A DNA stretch of 64,000 nt from Microcyclospora pomicola. Taxonomy: Eukaryota > Ascomycota > Dothideomycetes > Capnodiales. Both the position numbers and the translations under genes were made by a program. This document shows, piece by piece, positions 1 to 10,240 of the stretch. The notes beneath the pieces were generated by a model. It saw only the letters and a program-made list of their open reading frames with translations. It did no database searches and had not been told where the DNA came from. Position 1 is the first letter of the stretch; each line of letters starts with the position of its first letter. The stretch is taken from NCBI GenBank assembly GCA_002786065.1, contig NHNY01000029.1, positions 267,219-331,218 on the forward strand. The letters run 5' to 3'.

Positions 1-1045
1 TTCGTGTATTACAGCGCACGTGCCTTCGAAGGAGTCATCAGACCGGCCTCTGCTTTAACGACGCTTACTTAATCATACGAACAGATGTCGGAGCTATTTA
101 GGAAAGGAAAAAGGCGATGATTCTAATATCGAGTAGGCTTTTTACAATCTTAGCGCTCTGTATATCGACTAGGGAAAGATGACAGAAGCAGAGGATATGT
201 ATACGCGAGCGCTACAAGGGTACGAGAGAGCGTTAGGAGCAGATCACATATCAACGCTCGACACTGTTAACAATCTTAGCGTTCTATACCGCGACTAGGG
301 AAAGATGACAGAAGCAGAGGAGATGTATATACGAGCGCTACAAGAGAAAGAGAGAGCGTTAGGAGCAGATCATATATTAACGCTCGACACTGTTAACAAT
401 CTTAGCGTTCTATACTGCGACTAGGGAAAGATGACAGAAGCAGAGGAGATGTATATACGAGCACTACAAGGGTACGAGTAGGCGTTAGGAGCAGATCACG
501 TATTAACCCTCTATACAGTCGACAATCTTAGTAACTTGTACTATAACTAGGGAAAGATGACAGTAGTAGAGGAGATGTATATACGAGCAGTACGAGGGTA
601 CGAGTAGGTATTACTAGCAGATCACAAATCGACGCTAAACACTATGAACAATCTTAGCATCCTATACTACAAACAGGGAAAGATAATAGGAGCAGAGGAG
701 GTGTATAAGCGAGCGCTATAAGGGAAAGAGAGAGCGTTAGGAGCAGATCACATATCAACGCTCTATACTGTTTACAATCTTAGCACTCTATACTACGACA
801 AGAGGAATACGATAGTAGTAAAGAACATGTATATACGAGCGCTACAAGCATACGAGAAGGCGTTAGGAACAGAACACACGTTAACGCTCGACACTATAAG
901 CAGTCTTAGCAATGTATATTACAAACAGGGAAAGGTAACTAAAGCAGAAAAGATGTACATACGAGCGCTGCAAGGATACGAAAGGGCTTTAGGAAGAGGT
1001 CACACGTCAACGCTTAATACCGTTAAGAATCTCGCCTTAGCTTAG
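1..1045 (+). pseudogene. Degenerate tetratricopeptide (kinesin-light-chain type) repeat array
   Basis: About eight 126-bp (42-codon) units run through this stretch, each decoding to a TPR of the kind A-E-x-M-Y-x-R-A-L-Q-x-x-E-R-A-L-G followed by H-x-x-T-L-x-T-V-x-N-L. This TPR_10/TPR_12 type is usual in the C-terminal half of fungal NLR (STAND) proteins. Most units carry in-frame TAG at fixed places (the Gln of the Y-x-Q-G-K turn, or Trp), as expected from RIP. Only the last two units (827-1045) are open, ending in TAG after N-L-A-L-A. The 5' end is outside the window, so the parent gene cannot be seen. It is not a functional gene; the identity of the repeats is clear. Confidence 0.75.
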
Positions 1046-1084
1046 GCGGCTTTAGATAGGTAGAAAAGGCCTCCGGCATGATCA

Positions 1085-1880
1085 ATTCCTAAGAGTATGT
1101 GCGAGAACGAATCCTGTCGAGGACGGTGTTCGGCAGGAAGCTAGAGCACGTAACACATTTCATTGCGGAGATCGAAGTCCTTAAGCGGCTGAAATACCGC
1201 TATATCGTGGAACTAGTCGGGAACAATACGGCTCCGAAATATATCGTATTTACTATGTCTCCAATCGCCGAGATAAGTCTAGACACGTAGCTCTAACGTG
1301 CTGATGCTTCCTAACAAGGCGAGCTACGTACCTTCTTCGGCTGTCTTGCGACAGGCCTAGCGTTTTATTAAAGGCAGAACGTGCGCTATAAGGACACTAC
1401 GCTGCGCAACATCTTAGTGCGCTACGGAAGTGTGCGGTTTACGGATTTCGGCACTCCTTCGACTTAGCGGATGTAGAAGATAAGCACTACAACCGGCATA
1501 ATTAATTAGGTTACTAGAAATTACTGTGCCTCGAAAGGCACACTAGAAGAACCTCGCAACACGTCGTCGGACGTCTAGAGTCTTAGTGTAGTGTTTCTCG
1601 AGACGATAGCAGTCCTAAACATAGATCAATAGAAGAGATGTACGAATATATCTGCGAGCACGAGTCGTGGCAGATGTTTTTCGTACGAACCGGCTGCAGT
1701 TAGCGACTTTATACAAGAGCTACAGAGTACAGGCGTCCTATTAGACGACGTAGCGCTTAAGTAGGTGCAGTATATGCTTGTAAAGCTGTAAGGACAGCGT
1801 CTAACAGTAGGGTCGCTTGTAACGTCGAACATCACGACGTGTAGGAGTAGCGGTAGAGCGGTATTGTTCTACAGTATTTG
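1085..1880 (+). pseudogene. Degenerate serine/threonine protein kinase fragment
   Basis: Reading through stops gives the landmarks of a fungal kinase of the type often found beside NLR genes: EIEVLKRLKYRYIVELVG (subdomains III-IV) at about 1150-1220, a catalytic-loop remnant ending in NILV near 1410, DFG near 1447, a mutated APE region (Y-C-A-S in place of Y-C-A-P) near 1525, and S-S-D-V-x-S-L-x-V-V-F-L-E near 1565-1605. The HRD motif has decayed to Y-K-D. The glycine-rich loop is absent, so the fragment is 5'-truncated. Several TAG/TAA codons break it. It starts shortly after the TPR array on the same strand and may be from a neighbouring gene rather than a fusion. Confidence 0.7.
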
Positions 1881-2349
1881 CTGTGTGCTAGGAGATAACG
1901 ACTATGTTCCGGATAATAAGCATAAGCAGTAATGTACCTCGTAAGCAATGGCTTTAACGAAACCGAACCGACTGAACTATATCGTAGACTCGTGTGAAAA
2001 CTCACGTACTACGCTATATATATTGCCGACATTATGTTAGAAAGCTACTCTATAAACATAGCGCGAGCGATAATGTAGGCTAACCTCATTGCGGTAGATA
2101 AGCTCGGCCGAGTCGGCTAATAGCAGGCTCGCTAGTAACCGAATCTTCGAGCTTTGTTTATAGTACATCTTGAGCAATTATCTTCTTACTCTTAAAATAG
2201 AGTCTATATAACCTACATTAGCTGCAAAGTTGGTCGTCAAATGTAACCTATAGAGCAAGCTATTAGCTAGACTATATTTTGTTCCTTCTAGTGTATACAA
2301 ACATGCTATAGCGTATAGTGAAGATTCGGCGCAAGAACAGTAACTTAGT
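1881..2349. other. Degenerate intergenic DNA, no gene seen
   Basis: This stretch links the kinase remnant to the inverted NB-ARC copy. I see no readable domain on either strand; TA-rich, stop-dense sequence suggests RIP decay. Confidence 0.5.
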
Positions 2350-3622
2350 CGATGCATTTCCTAAGTCTATGCGTTGTATATAACAGACACAAACAAGAAG
2401 TTGCGTAGCAAGACGATGTCCTCTTCGAAGTCGGAGGCATAAGGGAACTCCTTGTCGTCCTTAACGTATGCTTAGAGCAGTCTCTCTAGCATAGCGACCT
2501 AGTCATAGAAGCTCATAAACGACAGCAGCTCCGCGGCAGACTGTTGCATCTAGTAGATGTGCTCGAACAAGAGCTGCTATGTTAGTAGCACTAAGTTGCT
2601 CGCGTCTTTGTAGCGGTTCGGGAGTAGGACATAGCGGCGTAGGAGACTCGTCCAAGACTGACGGCTCTGCTCGATCTCTACGTAATACTGCTGCACTAAG
2701 CACCGCGGCTTCTGTGTGCGAATGTACGCCGCTGCTTAGGTGATCGCAAGTAGTATGTACTCTAGTGCATGTACGAGCGGTAGAACATCTTCGCTCGGCT
2801 GTTTTAGCTTGCCTGTAAGTAGCGCTTCGGCCTCCGCTTCGCTTATTAGCATCACCTTAACGATGTCGTCTTCATACATGTCTAGCTTTAGCGCCTCGCT
2901 CTTACTCTGTGACGTGACCATCATGCGTCTGTAGTCGCAGACTAGAAAGTAATCCATACGCCGTTTCGCTAGCTGCTCTGCGTCTAGCGTCGCTAGCGGC
3001 TCGAGAAGGAACCTAGCATCGTCTGCGTTGTCTAGCACTACTAGCTAGCTTCCTTTGCGCTAGTCTAACAGCCAACTTCCGACAAGCCCGAGTATATTGG
3101 CCTTAGGATCCTTCCTTCTATAGAGCTTGAGCCGATCGGCGACCTCGCGCACGCTCTCCTCGAACCGCGCTACGTTGCTCGCGTAGATCTAGAGCACCTA
3201 CGTTTCCGCTAACTAACGACGGACCTGCTACGCATGCTCGATCGCGAGCTGTGATTTTCTTGTTGTAGTATGTTAGCAATGCTACAACAGCGATCATCGC
3301 ACTCGTACGCCTACCCTACGCCCCCGAGCCCGATCAACGCGACTCGTCCTACTAGCATAGATAACCTTGTGCTAATCTGCTCCGTCACTGTCGTCCGCTC
3401 TACGAAGTCTAGATCGCGCTAGTATAGCACGTTAGCAAAGGGTGTGGGCAGGGTCTCAGATCGTGCTAGTGTCGCGTCGCTGTTAGCATTTCATAGCGGA
3501 TCGCGCGTAGTCGCTAGCCTTGACTTACTAGGCGCGATGTGGATCGGACCATAATTGATCCCTATTTGTAGCCTATAGTTATCGTCGCCGAAAGCGATGT
3601 CTGTGTAGGGAGGCGCTATCGT
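2350..3622 (-). pseudogene. NB-ARC domain NLR pseudogene, left inverted copy
   Basis: On the minus strand this copy reads from the linker before the P-loop (about 3620) through NB-ARC motifs: a Walker-B-like VVLDNADD near 3030, T-S-x-S-K-S-E-A-L-K-L (ITSR motif) near 2900, and an A-L-E-Y-x-L-L-A-I block near 2745. The longest open part is 2736-3038. It matches the plus-strand copy at 6690-7966 almost base for base, so the two form long inverted arms. No TPR array follows it on the minus strand, so the gene is truncated at its 3' end. Its N-terminal domain seems to lie at 5560-6450, cut off by the transposon remnant between. Stops are TAG/TAA, consistent with RIP. Confidence 0.72.
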
Positions 3623-3639
3623 ATCTTAAACGCGAGATG

Positions 3640-5560
3640 TCGAGTTTAGAGGCATTTATTAACGCATCCGCTATCGAAGGTCATGATCCGGAGCTAGCCT
3701 AAGACTCTATAACAGTAAGCGCTAGCCTGTGATTCGCCTAAGCCTGATGCGGCTTCCTAAACACCGCTATTTATGGATTTTGGTGACTCTTTTGCTCTTA
3801 CATATCGTGTTCTTCGCCTCTATCGTAGTGTCTTCTGCCTAACATTAGGACACACCTTAAGTAGAAGACGACCTAATTAGCATCGTAGGACAGATGAGCA
3901 CGAACATAATTATAAGCCTAGACGAGCTACCTCCGACTACTAGATAGTATCGTCTGTATAGACGTCTATCGCGAAGAGACAAAGCTACGAAGCAGCAATA
4001 TCTTTCGGCACTAGAGGAGAAGGCTCTTGCTAGATTTATGCTCTACATAGCCTATAGTCGTCGTCCGCTCCTAGTGAAGTCATTACGAGTCCTTACGCAG
4101 ACGATTCGTCGTTAAAGATCTTCTATGTTCTAAATGCCTGTAGCTAATGATATGCCTTTACTAGGGAAGAACTAGCCGCAGGGCTTCTATAAGTGCCATC
4201 TAGAACTAAAGGCTCGCCGAGCAAAAGCTATCGACTGTGACCAACATAAGTACAACATCTATAAGAAAGTCTCGGAGTAGTTCTCTATTATTAGGGAACA
4301 GCTGAACTACCTATCGATCTTAGAAGAGAACGTATATAACATAGATGAGACTAGCGTGCTTTTAAGCGTGCTTAGCTTGTTAAAAGTTTTAGTTGACCGT
4401 GACGAGCTTTATGCAGCACGGCCATCGAGTGTGTAGCGGACGTTAATTACTGCAATCGAATACATCTCTGCTAACGGTAGGTATCTTAACCCTCTGATAA
4501 TTTAGCCGGCTGCTACCTACCGCAGCACATAGACAGCCTTACCTACGCCTAGTTAGCACTTCGCTTGTTCCAAGTCTAGGTATACCGACACTGCGATTAG
4601 CTTGTACTAGGTGCAGTATGTGTTCGATACTCTTACCCGAGCTCGAGCAAAAGGTCGACCCTGTCTGCTTATTAGTAATAGCTTTAGTACACATGAATTA
4701 CTCGAAGTCTTGACCTATTACTTCTAGAACAACATTATCTTATGTAGACTGCCCTTACATACCTCCTATAAACTTTAGCTATATAACATTAGTGTGTTCG
4801 GACCGCTTAAGACAGTATATCGCGAGCAGGTCGAGCGCTTGTATCGCGGTAGTACGAACAAGATTAGTAAGCAGCATTTTACATCGTGTTATTAGAAGGC
4901 CTAGTAAGCTGCCTTAACGTCGCGCAACATCTATACAAGCTAGGCCAAAGCAGGTCTCTTCCTATTCAACCCGGATCGTGTGCTCGGTAGAATGCAGCGT
5001 CCTGTAGTAGCATCTAAGACTAGAGGAGACATGATAATAGATCATGCATCGCCTACCCCTAAGCAGATCTTACGGACGCCGACTACAATAGTAAGTTTCT
5101 ATAATGTACGACGTAAACTAGAGAAGTAGCTAGATCTGCACGATAGTTAATCACGATAGTATCTTAAGAAAATTGCACATGCAGCAGAGAAGGTGTTTGC
5201 TAATCGAGCTCTCCTCTTCGACGAAAACAAGCTCTTATTCGAGCAGAATAATAAGAAAACAACGCGGGAATCGACGCGGGTAACGATAGTTAGAAGAGCT
5301 AAGGTGATATCGTACAACGATATCGTCGAAGCACAGAGGAAGCGTGACGAGAAGGAACTAGGAAAACCATTCATAAAGAAGGCGACTAAGATGCCTTAAG
5401 TGCCTACGGCTATAATGTTAAGCTCGGCTAATTAAGAGGCTCTAGAAGCATAGCGAGAGATAGAAACCTTAGGGTTGCTATAGTACTGTTATGTCTTAAA
5501 CTTGAATAGAGATCGTTTAATGTGATAGACACACATACAACTTCTACATATTAAGACTAA
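3640..5560 (+). mobile_element. Degenerate pogo/Fot1-type DNA transposon (Tc1-mariner superfamily)
   Basis: Plus-strand reading through many TAG codons gives a DDE_1-type transposase: an N-terminal helix-turn-helix-like stretch at about 3900-4150, then EENVYNIDET near 4327 (first catalytic Asp of the family), R-P-C-L-L-I-S-N-S-F-S-T-H near 4655-4690 (second motif, usually D-N-H-x-S-H, here with D lost to N/S), then an F-G-P-L-K-x-V-Y motif near 4798. The remaining open part (5193-5399) is a Lys/Arg-rich tail. I could not fix terminal inverted repeats, so the limits are approximate. It separates the NB-ARC part of the left NLR copy (2350-3622) from its putative N-terminal domain, which makes it an insertion in that gene. 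Confidence 0.65.
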
Positions 5561-6450
5561 ACTCTATATTCTTACTTACTGCTCCACGTCGAAGAACTAT
5601 AGTTAATGCCTATTTGTATGCTCTTGTTATATTCGCTAAACCTAATCGATATTCCTTTGCTCCTCTCCGCTGCTTTTACTACTTCTTCTTAGCAAGACTT
5701 CGATAACAATTTAGCAAGCAAAGTTCGAGCTTGCTAGAGCGCTTCTACAAGTTCTTTAAGGTTTATAATAGCAGCATCTCGATCGTCGTCACCCTCGTTA
5801 GTAGATTCATCTGTTAGGTTAATCTGTACTTCTGCTAGAGCACGCTCGATAGTTACGATCTTATTTCCTATGCTGTTACTAGCAGCTTTAATGCTGCTGT
5901 GCTACAACTTAACAGCTCTGCGCAATTCTTCTATTATACAAGTATTGCAAAAGGAATTATACCTTTATATAGTAACTTAGTACACGTATAGCTAGTCTAC
6001 GTCTTATTCGAACACTTACAAGGTAGCTACGCCTACGACCGAATTCAGCGTAAGCTTGTATGTTTGTAATTAGATAGACAGTGCTTTCAACTAGTGCTCT
6101 TTGAAGAAGCTAACGTTCATCTGATCAATCTACGACAATTTATTTCCCTTAGAGCGTTTAGTCTAACGCGATACATCGCCACGAATAGCATCGCACGCAG
6201 CTCTACAGCTTAGAACAGTAGCTTTCGATTAACTAGCAACTGCAGTACCTAACGTTGTCTATATAGCTTCTTCGACGTCCTTAAGCAAGCTCAAAGTCGT
6301 AGTAACAGAGCTAACGTCTTCTTTCAATCTAGCTATCGCTGCTAGTGCATCTGTGACTCTCTCGAGGTCGTTAAGTAGAAGTCAGGCCCTATGTAGTGTA
6401 GGCACAACAATGCTAACGACCCTAGTAGCTATACTTAGAGGGTCTGCTAT
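5560..6450 (-). pseudogene. N-terminal domain remnant of a fungal NLR/STAND protein
   Basis: Reading minus from about 6450 gives a helical domain of the kind at the N terminus of fungal STAND proteins (PigL_N / fungal N-terminal STAND type): D-L-E-R-V-T-D-A-L-A near 6370, a C-R-A-A-C-D-A-I block near 6205, an I-D-x-M-N-V-S-F-F-K-E-H stretch near 6110, and Y-K-L-T-L-N-S-V-V-G-V-A-T-L near 6030. A polar, Glu-rich helix follows to about 5640. It lies upstream of the minus-strand NB-ARC copy and on its strand, so I infer it is the 5' part of that gene, now split by the transposon. TAG/TAA stops break it. The domain name is from memory of the family pattern. Confidence 0.5.
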
Positions 6451-6689
6451 GCTAGTATAAAGGGCTATATAAAGAAGAACTAGACTATGTTCTGCTACGC
6501 GTTTACAAATATAATGTTACTTAACTAGATGAAAACAGAGGTGGAGAGCTAACGACAAACACGGCTAAGGTAGGGACGAGGCTAAGTAGGCTAAGGGCAA
6601 TACGGCCACGCTGCTTTAAGAGCTTACAGAATCTCCTCTATAGAAATCATAGTCTTCTAAATATAGGCAAGGTTGACATATTACTTCGG

Positions 6690-9600
6690 GCGATGGCGCC
6701 TCCCTACACAGACATCGCTTTCAGCGACGATAACTATAGGCTATAAATAGGGATCAATCATAGTCCGATCCACATCGCGCCTAGTAAGTCAAGGCTAGCG
6801 ACTACGCGCGATCCGCTATGAAATGCTAATAGCGACGCGACACTAGCACGATCTAAGACCCCGCCTACACCCTTCGCTAACGTGCCATACTAGCGCGATC
6901 TAGACTTCGTAGAGCGGACGACAGTAACAGAGCAGATCAGCACAAGGTTGTCTGTACTAGTAGGACGAGTCGCGTTAATCGGGCTTAGAGGCGTAGGGTA
7001 GGCGCACGAGTGCGATGATCGCTATCGCGGCATTGCTAACATGCTACGACAAGAAAATCACAGCTCGCGATCGAGCATGCGTAGCAGGTCCGTCGTTAGT
7101 CGGCGGAAACGTAGGTGCTCTAGATCTACGCGAGCAACGCAGCGCGGTTCGAGGAGAGCGTGCGCGAGGTCGCCGATCGGCTTAAGCTCTATAGGAGGAA
7201 GGATCCTAAGGCTAACATACTCGGGCTTGTCAGAAGTTAGCTGTCGGACTAGCGCAAAGGAAGCTAGCTAGTAGTGCTAGACAACGCGGACGATACTAGG
7301 TTCCTTCTCGAGCTACTAGCGACGCTAGACGTAGAGCAGCTAGCGAAACAGCGCATAGATTACTTTCTAGTCTACGACCACAGACGCATAATAGTCACGT
7401 TACGGAGCAAGAGCGAGGCGCTAAAGCTAGACATGTATAAAGACGACATCGTTAAAGTAATGCCGATGAGCGAAGCGGAGGCCGAAGCGCTACTTACAGG
7501 CAAGCTAAAACAGCCGAGCGAAGATGTTCTACCGCTCGTACGTACACTAGAGTACATACTACTTGCGATCACCTAAGCAGCGGCGTACATTCGCACACGG
7601 AAGCCGCGGTACTTAGTGCAGCAGTATCACGCAGAGATCGAGCAGAGCCGTTAGTCTCGGACGAGTCTCCTACACCGCTATGTCCCACTCCCGAACTGCT
7701 ACAAAGACGCGAGCAACTTAGTGCTGCTAACATAGCAGCTCTTGTTCGAGCATATCTACTAGATGCAACAGTCTGCTACAGAGCTGCTGTCGTTCATAAG
7801 CTTCTATAACTAGGTCGCTATGCTAGAGAGACTGCTCTAAGCATACGTTAAGGACGACGAGGAGTTCCCTTATGCATCCGACTTCGAAGAGGACATCGTC
7901 TTGCTACGTAACTTCTCGTTTGTGTCTGTTATATACGACGCACAGACTTAGGAAATGTATCGACTAGTGTAGGACGCGTCGCAGATGTAGTTAGAAGAGC
8001 ACGATCGAGTTAAGGAAGTGCTGAACCGGTTTGTACATGGTCTAGATGCGTTGTTCCTAAACGGAAACTATAAGAACTAGGCAGTGTGCTATATACTGTT
8101 GCCGCATACTAAAGGTGTCGTGCGACACTAGCCTAAAAGCGAGAGTAGACGTCTAGAGTAGGCATCGGTAATGTATAAGTGTGCATAGTACACGCATACG
8201 CAAGGGGCGTATAACGAAGCTCTTGCGATAGCGTCGTCTTCGATGACTATATAGTCGGTATAGGCTAGCGATGAAAGCTAGCTAACTTTATAGAGCATAG
8301 CGATAGTTGCTATAGTGTATCGGGATTAAGGGCGATAGAAGAAGGCAGAGGAGCTAGAGGTAGTAGTAATAGAGACAAGGAGGAGGGTGCTTAGCGAGGA
8401 GCATCTAGACACGCTATCGAGCATAGCTAATCTAGCGTCGACATACTACAATTAAGGGCAATAGAAGGAGGCGGAGGAGCTCTTTACGACAGTAATGGAG
8501 ACGATAAGGAGGGTGCTTAGCAAAGAGCATCCTAACACGCTAACGAGCATAAACAACCTTGCTTTAACGTATGCTAATTAAGAAGGATAGGCAGAAGCAG
8601 AGGCGTTACAGGTAACAGTAATAGAGACAAGGAGGAGGGTGCTTAGCGAGGAGTATCCTTCGACGCTAATGAGCACAGGCAATCTAGGGTCGACATACTA
8701 CAATTAAGGGCGATAGAAGGAAGCGGAGCAGCTAGAGGTAACAGTAATAGAGACGACGAGGGGGGTGCTTAGCGAGGAGCATCCTAACACGCTAACGAGC
8801 ATAGCCAATCTAGCATTAACATACTACAATTAAGGGCGATAGAAGGAAGCGGAGGAGCTATTTGTGACAGTAATAGAGGCGACGAGGAGGGTGCTTAGCG
8901 AGGAGCATCCAGACACGCTAGCAAGCATAGCTAATCTAGCGTCGACATACCGGAATCAAGGGCGATAGAAGGAGGCGGAGAAGCTAGAGGTGACAGTGAT
9001 AGAGACGATAAGGAGGGTGCTTAGCGAGGAGCATCCTTTAACGCTAACGAGCATAGCTAATCTAGCGTCGACATACCGCAATTAAGGGCGATAGAAGAAG
9101 GCGGAGAAGCTAGAGGTAACAGTGATAGAGACGAGGAGGAGGATGCTTAGCGAGGAGCATCCTGACACGCTAACAAGCATAGGCAATCTAGCGTCGACAT
9201 ACTGCAATTAAGGGCGATAGAAGGAAGCGGAAGAGCTAGAGGTAACGGTAATAGAGACGACGAGGACAGTACTCGGAGTAGAGCATCCTTCGACGCTAAC
9301 GAGCATAGCTAACCTCGCGTCGACGTACAGGAATCAGGGACGCTAGAAGGAGGCAGAGGAGCTAGAGGTGACAGTAATAGAGACGAGGAGGAGGGTGCTT
9401 AGTAAGGAGCATCCTTCGACGCTAATAAGTATAGCTAATCTAGGGTTAACATACTGTAATTAAGGGCGATAGAAGGAAGCGGAGGAGCTAGAGGTAACAG
9501 TAATGGAGACGAGGAGGAGGGTGCTTAGCGAGGAGCATCCCGATACGTTAACAAGCATAGGTAATCTAGCCTTAGTGTACCGAAAGCAGCGGCACTAGAC

Positions 9601-10240
9601 GAAAACAGAGGAGCTTAAGGTCCGGATAGTAGAGGGCATGAAGAAGATTCTTGGACACGAGCATCCTAACACCTTAATCGTCCTGAAAAATCTTGCGTTA
9701 ACGTACGCTAATCAAGAGCGGTAGGAGGAGGCCGAGAAGCTATAGGCGCACGTAATAGAGGCTAGCATCACAGTTTTTAGTCTAGGGCATCCGTCGACAT
9801 TAGGAAGCATAGGAAATTTGGCGCTGACGTACTGTGCTTAAGGAAGGTAGAACGAGGCCGAAAAGTTGTAGGTAAAGGTAATAGAGTCGCGAACAAGGAT
9901 GTTTAGGGATAAGCACCCTAACACGCTGTCGAGTATAGCTAACTTAGCTTCTACCTACACGCTCTAAGGGCAGTAGCTTGATGCTGCAGCTCTAGAAGAA
10001 ACAGTTATATAGCTGCGGAGACGAAAGATCAGAGCTAAGCATCCCGATACGTTACGAGCTATGCACAAATTAGCACTTACCTATAAACAGTTAATAGAAT
10101 TATAGTCGGCAGAAGCCTTAGGATTAGAAGTGCTAAGCACTCGAATGAAAGTTCTTAGACATACCTATCCCGAAACGCTAGATAGCGTGTCTACGCTAGC
10201 ACGGATACGCGATATCCAGAGGGAACAGAGCTATTCGTTT
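6690..10240 (+). pseudogene. NB-ARC-TPR NLR pseudogene, right copy
   Basis: The pre-P-loop linker reads R-D-L-D-F-V-E-R near 6897, then the Walker A region near 6985-7000 (A-L-I-G-L-R-G-V-G followed by a stop where Gly-Lys is expected). NB-ARC continues with A-A-R-F-E-E-S-V-R-E-V-A-D-R-L near 7140, VVLDNADD at about 7270, the SRSEAL-like block near 7405, and L-E-Y-I-L-L-A-I-T near 7550, then a winged-helix-like region. From about 8330 a long TPR array follows in phase. TAG/TAA codons interrupt it throughout; the longest open piece is 7274-7576. The Walker A lysine is lost, so it is non-functional. Such NLRs are thought to act in non-self recognition or cell death in fungi. Confidence 0.78.
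8330..10120 (+). repeat. Tandem TPR-coding repeat array, 126-bp period
   Basis: Roughly 14 units of 126 bp decode to the TPR pattern A-E-E-L-E-V-T-V-I-E-T-R-R-R-V-L-S-E-E-H-P followed by T-L-x-S-I-x-N-L-A-x-T-Y. The same codons are hit in unit after unit: the Gln of Y-x-N-Q-G (TAA) and the Trp/Gln two residues later (TAG). The units are the C-terminal ligand-sensor half of the NB-ARC gene. The last three or four are more divergent. Confidence 0.8.

Larger units (their letters stand above)
2350..7966. repeat. Large inverted repeat: arms 2350-3622 and 6690-7966
   Basis: The arms are near-identical reverse complements of about 1.27 kb covering the NB-ARC coding region. At the inner edge 3600-3622 matches the complement of 6690-6712 and then diverges; at the outer edge the match ends near 2350/7966. 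The 3.07-kb spacer holds the transposon remnant and the NLR N-terminal remnant. The differences between the arms are mostly C/T or G/A transitions. Confidence 0.85.
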
